From assembly GCA_029941865.1 (NCBI GenBank), contig JAPYTO010000002.1:1-64000 (forward strand): DNA of 64,000 nucleotides. Reading direction: 5' to 3'. This DNA is from Fuerstiella sp. (lineage in GTDB: Bacteria; Planctomycetota; Planctomycetia; Planctomycetales; Planctomycetaceae). A model generated the notes under the pieces. That model was given only the letters and a program-made list of their open reading frames with translations. It was not told the origin of the DNA and searched no databases. The position numbers and the translations under genes are program-made. Positions 23,653 through 33,034 of the stretch are shown one piece after another. The first letter of the stretch is position 1. Each line of letters begins with the position of its first letter.

Positions 23653-24234
23653 TCATGACTCGGACGGCGCGGTTGAGCTCCCTGCGGGCGCTGCTTCCGG
23701 TTGTGCAAAGAAGGATTGAATCATCAGCATGATGGCGCCGGTGACCAGGCAAATATCGGCCACGTTGAAGATGGCCCAATCCAGTGCAGGCTGTTCCACT
23801 GAACCCCCGAATTGAAAGTGGAAGAAGTCGCGAACCGCCTTGATCGGTTCGTTACGACCGGGCAGCGTAATTCCGTGCCATCCCAGGCGGTCATACAGAT
23901 TCCCCAGCGTGCCACCTGAAACCAACGCCAGACAAACAGTCAGCCAAAGACTTTCGGCGGCGCGAGCGACGAACAGCCAGTAAACGATTCCGCAGAAGGC
24001 CGCCACACTCAGCAGAGCAAACACCCAGGCGAAGCCCTGCCCCATGCCCCACAGTGCGCCTTCGTTCAGACTTGTGAAGAAACGAAAACGGACCCACGAA
24101 TCGATCAACCATGGACCGCCGTTTCGCACGCCGAAGGATTCGAACGCCAACGACTTGGACCACAGGTCGAGCGTGAGGCAGGCCGCGGACAAAGTTGCGA
24201 AAATGACGACACGATTCCGAGGCAGCTTCTCCAT
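23653..24234 (-). CDS. lspA: Signal peptidase II
   Basis: 'GGTLGNLYDRLGWHGI...VRDFFHFQFG...WAIFNVADICLVTGAIMLM' conserved Asp motifs, four TM segments. Confidence 0.95.
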   Translation of the reverse strand: MEKLPRNRVVIFATLSAACLTLDLWSKSLAFESFGVRNGGPWLIDSWVRFRFFTSLNEGALWGMGQGFAWVFALLSVAAFCGIVYWLFVARAAESLWLTVCLALVSGGTLGNLYDRLGWHGITLPGRNEPIKAVRDFFHFQFGGSVEQPALDWAIFNVADICLVTGAIMLMIQSFFAQPEAAPAGSSTAPSES

Positions 24235-24623
24235 CAGTCCCCGTCTTCTCGCTTTCGTTCACACGCAACACAATTCCGCGCGTAGGGAATGGCTCTCAGT
24301 CGAGCCTTCGGAATCCAGGCCTTTGATTCAGGGATTTCCGCTTCGAGGCACATTTCGCAAAGACCAAACGTACCGCCGTCGATCTTGTGAAGTGCCGTGG
24401 AAATCTCCTTCATGGAGTCCTGATCATTTTCCACAATGCGAAGGGAGAAGTCGAGATCCCACGCGTCGCTGCCCATTTCCGCCATGTGATTGGAGGATCC
24501 GTGGTCGCCGCCGCTCCTGCCGGAAAACGCTTCTTCTTCAATCTGCTCGACGTCACCTCGAAGCCGAGCCTGAATCATTTGGAGCATTTTTCTGAACTGC
24601 TCCAGCTCTTCTGCCTTTAACAT
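24234..24623 (-). CDS. TraR/DksA family zinc-finger protein
   Basis: 'MLKAEELEQFRKMLQ...ALHKIDGGTFGLCEMCLEAEIPESKAWIPKARLRAIPYARNCVACERKRE'; overlaps the lspA start. Confidence 0.88.
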   Translation of the reverse strand: MLKAEELEQFRKMLQMIQARLRGDVEQIEEEAFSGRSGGDHGSSNHMAEMGSDAWDLDFSLRIVENDQDSMKEISTALHKIDGGTFGLCEMCLEAEIPESKAWIPKARLRAIPYARNCVACERKREDGD

Positions 24624-24743
24624 GGATCGCCACAACCTCTGTACTTCCAACCGATATCGACGCAAGGGGAGCGTCTGGGGACCGGGATTATGCGGCGGGA
24701 TCCCAGCCTGGTCAAGCAACCTGGTTTTCTGCCGGGGGGGACG

Positions 24744-25793
24744 TCAGGCAGCAGCTTTTTTCTGGTTTTCTTGTCTTTGCCCGGTCTGATACGACCAAAC
24801 CTCGAGAGCATTCAGCACTGATTCCGCAACAATCATGGCGTTAAGTCCCTCGGCCCCGGATACCCTGGGAGTTGACCGGTTTCGGATCGCCGCAATAAAA
24901 TCCTGCAGTTCCAGCGACATTGCATCGTCGGAATTCGCCTGGATTTCGTCTGCCTGAATCCATTCGCCAAAGACTCGGTGCTTCAGCGTTCTGGGGTCCG
25001 GAGTACTGGCGGCAATGGCGTGGACCAGTTGCGGAGTTGTACGAAATTGCCCCTTCGGTTCCCAGGTCCGCACCACCCGCGACTGCAGGTCGGCGTGGAC
25101 GCAACCGTTTGTCCCCCAGATCTGCAGGCTGCGTTCTGCCTCCGGACTCATTCGGCTGGCGGTCAGGTCGACGATGGTGCCGCCGGGCATCTTGAGCCGC
25201 GCAACTGCCATGTCCTCATGGGGACCAATGCCGACTGCACCAAATGCGTCTACCGACGTCGGTAGTTCATCCGTCAGTGCCAGAGCCAGCTCAATGTCGT
25301 GAATCATCAGGTCATGAACGACACCGATATCCGTGGAACGGAATGAGTACGGGCTGACACGCTGACAGCGAACGTACAAAGGGTACCCGCAACGCTCCTG
25401 TGCCAGAGAGAAGGCTGGGTTGAATCGTTCGATGTGTCCGACCTGCAGGATTGTGTCGGATTGCTTCGCGGCCTCGGCCAGTTGCGTCGCATCAGGGACA
25501 TTGGCGGCGAGCGGTTTTTCAACGAAAGTGGGAATGCCGCGCTGCAGAAATTGTCTGGCGGTATCCAGGTGAAATACCGTCGGTGTCGCGACGACAACTC
25601 CGTGAAGTTCGCCCTCAATGTCATCGGGCGACGCCACCCAGTGCGTCCCGTGTTGTTCAGCAACGCTGCGGCCCTGCCGTTCGTTCGGGTCGACAACGGC
25701 AACCAGGTCGACACCGTCAACACTCGCCAGTTTTCGAGCGTGGTGTTGACCGAGTGACCCCACTCCAACAACTGCCATTCGTAATTGTGTCAT
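24744..25793 (-). CDS. Gfo/Idh/MocA family oxidoreductase, possibly lipid A-associated (GnnA-like)
   Basis: 'MAVVGVGSLGQHHARKLAS', 'FVEKPLAANV', 'QVGHIERFNPAF'; start overlaps the lpxA stop by 4 bp. Confidence 0.92.
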   Translation of the reverse strand: MTQLRMAVVGVGSLGQHHARKLASVDGVDLVAVVDPNERQGRSVAEQHGTHWVASPDDIEGELHGVVVATPTVFHLDTARQFLQRGIPTFVEKPLAANVPDATQLAEAAKQSDTILQVGHIERFNPAFSLAQERCGYPLYVRCQRVSPYSFRSTDIGVVHDLMIHDIELALALTDELPTSVDAFGAVGIGPHEDMAVARLKMPGGTIVDLTASRMSPEAERSLQIWGTNGCVHADLQSRVVRTWEPKGQFRTTPQLVHAIAASTPDPRTLKHRVFGEWIQADEIQANSDDAMSLELQDFIAAIRNRSTPRVSGAEGLNAMIVAESVLNALEVWSYQTGQRQENQKKAAA

Positions 25794-26638
25794 GCTGCTT
25801 TTCGTTCTCTGGCTCCGTCTGCCGCCGGAGCATGCCCCACTTCTCTTGCCCGCCCGAGTTTTCCCGCCCGCTGAGCCTCAATGAACTGCAGCAGTTGCGA
25901 CAATTCCAAAGGTTTTACTCCGTCGAGTGTTTCGTCGAAGTGCTCGTGGACCTCTGCCAGTGTCTTGTGTTTTCGGTACAACATTCTGAAGGTTGTACGG
26001 ATGACCTCGATTGCGTGTTCAGATATTCCGGCGCGACGCATACCTACCACGTTGATCGTCTTCAACGTTGGTTTGTCGCTTCCGGCAGCCAGCATGAATG
26101 GCGGAATGTCGTGCGGTACACGGCAGCCACCGCTGACAAAGCTAAGCCGGCCGATTGTGGAAAAATGGTGGACAACAGTGTTTCCCGAGACAATTGCTCG
26201 GTCGTGAATGTGTACGTGGCCGCCCAGCAGGACGCCATTCACCAGTATCACATCGTTGTAGATGCGGCAGTTGTGGGCGACATGACTGTTCGCCATAAAC
26301 ATGTTGCGATTGCCTATTCGCGTGACGTGATCTTCCTTTTCGGCACCACGATTAACAGTGACGCCTTCGCGAAAAATGTTGTTGTCACCGATCAGAACCT
26401 CAGTTGCCGATTCCTGATAGCTAACGTCCTGTGGTTCGCCGCCAATCACACACCCCGCGTGCAGTTTGTTATGGGAGCCAAGCGTCGTTCTGCCAGTCAA
26501 CACCACATGGCTGTTCAATTCGCAAAAGTCGCCGACAACCACGTCCGGCCCGATCAGGCAAAATGGCCCGACGACCACCCCTTTGCCAAGTTGGGCAGAG
26601 GAGGCGACCTGAGAGAGTGGTGAGATTCGAGATTCCAT
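25790..26638 (-). CDS. lpxA: Acyl-ACP--UDP-N-acetylglucosamine O-acyltransferase
   Basis: Hexapeptide repeats, 'NIFREGVTVNRG', 'MANSHVAHNCRIYNDVILVNGVLLGGHVHI', 'MRRAGIS'; ORF extends to 26698. Confidence 0.93.
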   Translation of the reverse strand: MESRISPLSQVASSAQLGKGVVVGPFCLIGPDVVVGDFCELNSHVVLTGRTTLGSHNKLHAGCVIGGEPQDVSYQESATEVLIGDNNIFREGVTVNRGAEKEDHVTRIGNRNMFMANSHVAHNCRIYNDVILVNGVLLGGHVHIHDRAIVSGNTVVHHFSTIGRLSFVSGGCRVPHDIPPFMLAAGSDKPTLKTINVVGMRRAGISEHAIEVIRTTFRMLYRKHKTLAEVHEHFDETLDGVKPLELSQLLQFIEAQRAGKLGRAREVGHAPAADGARERKAA

Positions 26639-26807
26639 ACTGATCATCCTGATCAAGAGTCGCGTCCCGGAATCCGATTCCGGTTGTTCTCGCCCCAAAC
26701 TTCGATTTGGGGAAGTAATTCCCGGGCCGGAGCCGGGGAACAGAGTGTTTTTATGTCTTACTGTACTGCGTTGTTACTGGTCGCCCAGTGAACACTGGCT
26801 TTCCTTT

Positions 26808-27734
26808 TCATGCTGCTGCTTTGTCGGAAGGCTGTCGCTTATTAAGCGTCGAAACTGTTTTTGCAAGTTCGTGGTTCAGGTGATGGCCGCTGCGATTTGC
26901 CGTAACATGCCCGTAGAGCGATGTTCCTGCCAATGCCAGGTCGCCGATACAATCCAGGATTTTGTGACGAACGGCTTCATCCGGCCACCGCAGACTGTTG
27001 TCCAGAATCCCGTCTTTGCCGACCACAACAATATCCTGAGCTGTCAAATGCTTGCCATAGCCCATCTTCTGGAGCATGGAAATCTCGCTCTCCAGAACGA
27101 ACGTCCTGGCAGCGGAAATCTCAGTATAAAAGAACTCCGGTGATATTTCCGCGGACATCGTCTGTGGTGGCACGGCGGCCAGTTGGCCGTAATCGAGGTG
27201 ATAAGTGATGGCCAGACAGCGGTGCAGGTATGGCCGCAGGACGAGCGTCTGCGCTCGGTCAGAACTTTGCACCGTGTGAATGTCGTCCACCACAACGTGA
27301 CTGGCGTCCTTGTCCAGCGGAACTGTTCCCGCGCTCAGGATTTCATCGCAGAAGGGACGGCACGACCCATCGAATCCCGGGACTTCCGGAGCATCGATTT
27401 CGACGATGCAGTTGTCCACCTGTAACCCAGCCATGGCGGCCATGAGGTGCTCAACAGTTTCAACGCGTGCATCTTTCTTCGCAGCCAGAACTGTACGCCG
27501 TGGTTCTGTTGCGATCAGACTGCAGGCCGCTGGAATTGGGAGAGAATCCGAAAGGTCGGTGCGACGGAAGGAGATTCCCGTGTCGGACTCCGCAGGCAGC
27601 AGAGCAACCGTTGTCTCAATTCCATGAAACATCCCGCGACCACGAAACTCCACGCGACGTGCAATGGTGTTCTGACGCCGGGGCAGGGGAATTTGCAGTA
27701 TTGTCTCGTTCCTTGTGTCGCAATCGGAATGCAC
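26808..27734 (-). CDS. lpxC: UDP-3-O-acyl-N-acetylglucosamine deacetylase
   Basis: 'VETVEHLMAAMAGLQVDNCIVEIDAPEVPGFDGS', 'RWPDEAVRHKILDCIGDLALAG'. Confidence 0.94.
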   Translation of the reverse strand: MHSDCDTRNETILQIPLPRRQNTIARRVEFRGRGMFHGIETTVALLPAESDTGISFRRTDLSDSLPIPAACSLIATEPRRTVLAAKKDARVETVEHLMAAMAGLQVDNCIVEIDAPEVPGFDGSCRPFCDEILSAGTVPLDKDASHVVVDDIHTVQSSDRAQTLVLRPYLHRCLAITYHLDYGQLAAVPPQTMSAEISPEFFYTEISAARTFVLESEISMLQKMGYGKHLTAQDIVVVGKDGILDNSLRWPDEAVRHKILDCIGDLALAGTSLYGHVTANRSGHHLNHELAKTVSTLNKRQPSDKAAA

Positions 27735-27771
27735 TTGAGCTTCGTCCGTGAGGAAAGCATAAACCAGCAGA

Positions 27772-27795
27772 AGACTCCTGCTGTCACAGGAGTCT
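27772..27795. promoter_or_regulatory. Hairpin in the gap between ompH-like gene and lpxC
   Basis: AGACTCCTG-ctgtca-CAGGAGTCT, perfect 9-bp stem. Confidence 0.45.
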
Positions 27796-27853
27796 CTGCC
27801 GTACTGTTACAACGAGTCGGAGGGAACACGGCGACCGTGCCCACCCCATTCGG

Positions 27854-28543
27854 CTATTGTTGCCTGGTGCGTCCTGCAGGCACCACATTGCCTTTTGCAG
27901 TGTTTGGCGCCGGAGCCCCGGATGCGTATGGCTTGTTCAGGTACTGCAGCACGACGTCAGTAATGTCGTTTTCACTACTCGTGTAAATGAACGTCTTGTT
28001 CATCGTTTGAACGGCTTCCTGAGGGTTCGTGATTTCCTCGATCCCTTTGCGGTTGAACCGCATTACGTGATCGAAGTGAGCGTACTCAGCATACAGCTTC
28101 ACGGCTTTGGTGACGTCGGTGTAGATGACTTTGAATGTTTCGGATTCTCGTCGAGCCAGTCGTCTTTGTGTGGCTGCGCGGAAGGCGTCAAATTCGCCCT
28201 TCAGGTCGAGCAATTGCTTTTCACGCTGTTCGTACTCCGGGCTGCCGCTATCAAATTTCTTGATTTCGGCCTGCCCCTTCTGGAGTCGTTCCACCATCAC
28301 CTTCGCTTCAGCATCGCTTTTTTCGATCTCAGCCTGCAGGCCGGAACGTAGTTCTTCGAATTTTTTGTAGTGCTGGAAGACGTGGGCCATATCGATCAGC
28401 CCGACCCGGTGGCCTTTTGTAGGTGGGGCAGGACTTTGAGCCTGAACGGCACCGGTGGTGGCTGTAATTGCGACAGCCAACAGCGTAAGAATTAGCTGTT
28501 TCACGGTAAGGGCACTCCTTTGCCAAATGCAGCCCCAGTCCAT
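27854..28543 (-). CDS. OmpH/Skp family periplasmic chaperone
   Basis: Signal-peptide-like start, 'VGLIDMAHVFQHYKKFEELRSGLQAEIEKSDAEAKVM', 'IYTDVTKAVKLYAEYAHFDHVMRF'. Confidence 0.85.
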   Translation of the reverse strand: MDWGCIWQRSALTVKQLILTLLAVAITATTGAVQAQSPAPPTKGHRVGLIDMAHVFQHYKKFEELRSGLQAEIEKSDAEAKVMVERLQKGQAEIKKFDSGSPEYEQREKQLLDLKGEFDAFRAATQRRLARRESETFKVIYTDVTKAVKLYAEYAHFDHVMRFNRKGIEEITNPQEAVQTMNKTFIYTSSENDITDVVLQYLNKPYASGAPAPNTAKGNVVPAGRTRQQ

Positions 28544-28837
28544 GGGGCAGTGATATGTTGATTTTTGAAATCAGTCGAACCAGACCTGACTGTCGCAAAG
28601 ATCTGCCTGATGGTCAAGATCTGTCACCCTGCAGAGCCTCGGAAATCGCCATTCCACGCACATTCCATGCAGAGATCGGCACATTCTGCAACTGGCCGGA
28701 TTCCTATCCCGGTAACTGCACGTTTGTGCTATAGCGATTGCGATGGCAATTGGCTCGTGGCAACCCGTTGCTGCAGACGCTGGTTGTCATCGTGACCTGA
28801 GTCTTCAGCTGGCAGTGCCGGCGACCAGAGGCTCAAG

Positions 28838-28882
28838 CAGCGTCAGCCCTGTATTGAAGTGTGCCAGTGGCTTGAGGCTCAC
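28838..28882. repeat. Dispersed palindromic intergenic repeat family 2, degenerate copy
   Basis: 'cagcgtcagccctgtattgaagtgtgccagtggcttgaggctc' resembles 58214-58267. Confidence 0.6.
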
Positions 28883-28992
28883 GAAAACAGGCCAACACAT
28901 GTTCCTGTGACTTCGCTTGACCGTGGAGGCTTGACGTCAGGAAATCGGTCTCAGATGAGAACGCCATCGCTCACTGTGGGAGTTCCTGCGAA

Positions 28993-31900
28993 ATGAGGTT
29001 TCAAATGGCAAGGATTGCCCACGTGAGAACATCGCACGAATGGCGGACAATCATCAAGGGAAGTGTTTCCTTATGCACTGCCCTGTGCCTGCTTTTGAGC
29101 CTGGAATGTCCTGCCCAACAAGCGGTCCCTTCGCCGCGGGCCAGCGTGCTGACGATCGTGGCGGCAGAGGACCTGCCAGCGGCATTCTTTGCGGGACCGG
29201 TTCCAAGGACTGCGGCAATCGCTGACGACGCGTCGCTAAACGATGTGTGCAGTGTCGGCCGCGATGTCTGGGCCGTCGGCGACCGAGGAGTGATCGTTCG
29301 CAGCCATGACGGCGGCAACACCTGGCAGACTGCGGTCCTGCCCTTTGAATGTAGTTTGCAGAGCGTTTGTTTCCTGACGAATCAGATCGGCTACGTCGCC
29401 GGAGCTCGGTTTGATCACTTCGCAAGGCGGTATCATGGAGTTCTCTTGAAAACCAGAGATGGCGGTGACACCTGGCAGCACGTTGCTTCGACGGGGGCCG
29501 CTGTCACAACCCCGGGAGTTTCGATCTCCGGTGTTCATGCCGGATCGGATTTGCCGCCGCTTAGTTACGTCCGATTCTTCGACATGGAAAACGGAGTCGC
29601 CATCGGTCGATTGACGGTGGCAGGCCAGTCGAGCGTGCTGCGGACCGACGATGGCGGCCGAACGTGGAGGTCACTGAAGACGGAGGAGCCGAGTGGACGG
29701 TGGACAGCGGGAGCGTTTCTAACTCCCGGTGACGGCATTGTTGTCGGTTCGGGCAGCGCTTACGGAGCTGTGGTTGGCGAGCAACTCGTAACCCTGGCAA
29801 GGCCGCTTCGCACGTTTCGGGAAGTTAACGGAGCAACACTTTCACGTGACGGTCATGGCTGGCTGGTCGGCGATGGGGGATTCCTGCTGCAAAGTCGGGA
29901 CGGAGGAATCTCGTGGGTGCTGCCCGTGGGGCGACTGCCAACTCGACTCAACGACGTGGTTGATTTCTCCAGTGTTGACAGGAATGGGACGAACGTTTGC
30001 ATCGCCGGAAGTCCTGGCAGCGTTGTCCTGCACAGCAATGACGATGGCCGATCGTGGACGTTTCGGCGGGTCTCTTCGGCTGCTCCCATACGACAGGTGC
30101 GATTTATCGACACGACGACAGTCCTTGCTGTCGGAGCATTTGGCGTAATCCATCGGTCACAGGACGCTGGTCTGACATGGGCTCCCGTCCGCAACGGCGA
30201 TTATCGAGCGGCCATCATGTGTCTGGTCACGAACCCGGAAGATGTCTCGCTACGAATGCTGGCCAGCATCAGCGGCGACCAGGGTTTTCGGTCAGTGGTG
30301 GTACAACCATCCGCACGCCTGGCCAGCGAGAACATTGACGATCAATTGGCCGCCCGCGAAATGCAGGTTGCGACAGCACAGGTGGGGGGAAACCAGTTTG
30401 TTCAGGACTGGATGTTTGCACGCACGCAACCGTTGCAGGAACTTGTGCGAGACGAGCTGTTGAAGTCGTGGGCTGGACAGACCGATGACCGCGTTAGTGA
30501 ATTGCTGCCGCAACGTCTGGCAGAAACGATCCGAATCTGGCGACCGGATGTGATTTGCATCGAACGTTCTGCTGATGTCGACGAAATTGCTGATGTCTGG
30601 CTGCAGGCCATCGACGTCGCCATGAACATCGCTTCCGGTCGAGATCAGCGGGGTGCCATTCTGGATTCGGTCGGACTGGCACCATGGCAGGTGACCCGCG
30701 TATTTCGGGGCCTCACGAATAAGGAGACATCACCGCTGAGCTTTCCGGGCGATACGCTGCTGCCAAATCTGGGGACCACCGCAGATCTGATTTCAAACCA
30801 CTGCCAGCGGCTGACTCCTTCGGTAGCGATCGCCGCTGCCACAGCTGGTGAACCTGTTGCCTCGTCGTACGCAGCGCATTCGCATGCATCTACCGCAGCA
30901 GCCACGCCGACACATTTTTTTCCCGGTGGAATGGCGGCGCCCGGCTCAGCGTCCCGGCGGTCGTTGACTCATGTAAGCCCGGAAGAACGTAGACGGCTGG
31001 AACAAATCAGCCAGCGGGAAAAGACGCAACGTGCGGCACTCACCGGACATCTGTCTCAGCGAACAACGCCGCTCAGTCTGATTGCACATCTGCAGACCCT
31101 GGGGGACGACCTGCCGAACAGTCTCGCGTTGCAGCAACTGCAGCATCTCGTGGATCTTTACAAATCCGAAGATAATCTCGAAGGCATGATCGCTGTCCTG
31201 AAGGAACTGATCAATCGCTTTCCCCGGACGCCGGAGTCGGCCCTGGCGGCGGAACAGCTGTTTCAGTTTTATTCCTCAGAAGAACTTCGTTTTCTGAGAC
31301 GCAACGTCAGCGAAGAATACGCCGGGGACGGTATTCAGCCGGTCGGTTATCGGCTGCCGGCGGCAGCGGCGGGGAGTATTCCCATCGTTCGTTCCGGCAC
31401 TGGCACGCTGCTCTGGAATCCGTCCGGTTCTGATCGGCGCGCGGTCGACGTTCAGTGGAACGAGAATGCGGACCGAGCGTTGCGAGTCCTGCGTTCGTTG
31501 GCACCGGAGGTCGCGAATTCTCCGCAACTGCTTCTGCGGCAGGCGGCCAACGTCCGTCGCGGCGGTGAGTTTGGAGCGAACAGTACGCTGCTGGCCAAAG
31601 CGGCAGGGGGCAGCGATCTGTTTGCCCTGCTGGCTCGAGCCGAACAGGGAGCCGTACATGGGGCAGCGGAAACGACCGTGCCGACGATCAACCTGCCGAA
31701 GGCAAGGGCCAAACCTGTGCTGGACGGCCAGCTGACCGAGCAGTGCTGGCAGGACGCGATTGAGCTGCATCTGGCAGTTTCGAATGATGGCTCGGTCGTC
31801 ACGACCGCCGACTGCCTGATCATGCTGGCATGGGACGACGATCATGTTTACGTCGCCGGGCGAATGGAACACTGTCCCGGTCACTCAAACCAAATGAACC

Positions 31901-32298
31901 ACACCGTCGATCGATTTCACGACGCAAAGCACGGCACGCTGGACCGCGTGAATATCACTTTTGATGTCGACCGTGATTACACAACCGGCTTCGAATTCGT
32001 CATTGATGAAAGCGGTCAGACAAGCGAACGGTGCTGGACGGCTGGAAACTGGAATCCGCAATGGTTTGTCGACGCAGAAGCCGACGAAACATCGTGGCGT
32101 TTCGAGATGGCGATTCCCCAGGCAGAACTTCAGACCACACCGCTTCGTCCGGGGAGCCTGTGGGGTATCCGAATTCGGCGACTGGCCCCCGGAGTCATCG
32201 AACAAACACTGAAAGACCCAGAGACGGAAAACGCCGTGGCTCACACAAATGGACATGGTCTGTTGAGATTCATTCGAAACCGAAAACAGTCCCGGTGA
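28993..32298 (+). CDS. Secreted Ycf48/BNR-like beta-propeller protein with C-terminal CBM9/DOMON-like domain
   Basis: Repeated 'SHDGGNTWQTAVLP', 'TRDGGDTWQHVAS', 'RTDDGGRTWRSLK', 'SRDGGISWVLPV', 'SNDDGRSWTF', 'SQDAGLTWAPV'; C-terminus 'AKPVLDGQLTEQCWQDAIELHLAV...LIMLAWDDDHVYVAGRM'. Confidence 0.85.
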   Translation: MRFQMARIAHVRTSHEWRTIIKGSVSLCTALCLLLSLECPAQQAVPSPRASVLTIVAAEDLPAAFFAGPVPRTAAIADDASLNDVCSVGRDVWAVGDRGVIVRSHDGGNTWQTAVLPFECSLQSVCFLTNQIGYVAGARFDHFARRYHGVLLKTRDGGDTWQHVASTGAAVTTPGVSISGVHAGSDLPPLSYVRFFDMENGVAIGRLTVAGQSSVLRTDDGGRTWRSLKTEEPSGRWTAGAFLTPGDGIVVGSGSAYGAVVGEQLVTLARPLRTFREVNGATLSRDGHGWLVGDGGFLLQSRDGGISWVLPVGRLPTRLNDVVDFSSVDRNGTNVCIAGSPGSVVLHSNDDGRSWTFRRVSSAAPIRQVRFIDTTTVLAVGAFGVIHRSQDAGLTWAPVRNGDYRAAIMCLVTNPEDVSLRMLASISGDQGFRSVVVQPSARLASENIDDQLAAREMQVATAQVGGNQFVQDWMFARTQPLQELVRDELLKSWAGQTDDRVSELLPQRLAETIRIWRPDVICIERSADVDEIADVWLQAIDVAMNIASGRDQRGAILDSVGLAPWQVTRVFRGLTNKETSPLSFPGDTLLPNLGTTADLISNHCQRLTPSVAIAAATAGEPVASSYAAHSHASTAAATPTHFFPGGMAAPGSASRRSLTHVSPEERRRLEQISQREKTQRAALTGHLSQRTTPLSLIAHLQTLGDDLPNSLALQQLQHLVDLYKSEDNLEGMIAVLKELINRFPRTPESALAAEQLFQFYSSEELRFLRRNVSEEYAGDGIQPVGYRLPAAAAGSIPIVRSGTGTLLWNPSGSDRRAVDVQWNENADRALRVLRSLAPEVANSPQLLLRQAANVRRGGEFGANSTLLAKAAGGSDLFALLARAEQGAVHGAAETTVPTINLPKARAKPVLDGQLTEQCWQDAIELHLAVSNDGSVVTTADCLIMLAWDDDHVYVAGRMEHCPGHSNQMNHTVDRFHDAKHGTLDRVNITFDVDRDYTTGFEFVIDESGQTSERCWTAGNWNPQWFVDAEADETSWRFEMAIPQAELQTTPLRPGSLWGIRIRRLAPGVIEQTLKDPETENAVAHTNGHGLLRFIRNRKQSR

Positions 32299-32326
32299 CT
32301 GTTCGACGTCACGTGTCTCGTGTTTA

Positions 32327-32408
32327 TTGCAGCGATTTTCGCTGACTCATGGCCGCGGTTGACGTGTTTTGCCAGCAGAACGACTGCCCCCACGAACCAG
32401 AACCGGTT
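32327..32408. repeat. Dispersed intergenic element family 1, copy C
   Basis: 'GCAGCGATTTTCGCTGACTCATGGCCGCGG...CTGCCCCCACGAACC'. Confidence 0.55.
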
Positions 32409-33034
32409 CCGTCCGTTTGTAAATTGCTCCAGCAATCCGCCGTATTCGTCGCCTGCAGACGCACCTGCGGCGTCCTGCTGTCACTCTGTACTTTGATGAA
32501 CTCTGCGTCTGGCTGAATGAAAACCTGTGGAGCGAACCATATTTGCCGACAATGGAGTTGTGCAGGTGCAGCGATGGTGTTGGCGACTGCTGAGGGGGCT
32601 TCAAAGAAGAGGACGCGGCGACCACGAATGATCTGAAAGCAGCGGGCACCCAAGCCGCTGGCACAGAGAATTCGGTACTTCGGCGGTCAAAAATCATGCC
32701 GCAAGGATCGGGAACACGGCATAAGTCGTGATTCGTCGGCTCTGGGCCAGAAAACGGTTGCAAGTTTGGTTTGGGTCAGGGAGGCCGATTGGCCCGACTT
32801 ACGCGTCAAAAAACACAGCGTTTTCGCCTTCAAGTTGCGCGGAAAGACCCGAATTTACAAGGTTGGGGCATTCCGTGACCGATCAGTCCACAAGAAGGTG
32901 AACTTGAGGATTTGCATCTCGGACCATTTGCCGCAAAACTATGGGGAAGTCGTTCTTCTCTCAGGCGTCCGCGCCCCGGTACTCCACGTGTGTTCTTTCC
33001 ACTTCCTCCTGATTCTTCATAGTTTTCAGTCAAC

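Noticed and set aside
25451-26623. 390-aa + strand ORF
   Set aside because: Antisense to the Gfo/Idh oxidoreductase and lpxA, both clearly recognisable; low-complexity translation.
32324-32763. Two overlapping - strand ORFs (109 and 138 aa) in the gap after the propeller gene
   Set aside because: No family resemblance, overlap with a repeat element, Ser/Arg-rich translation; possibly a decayed gene but not supportable.
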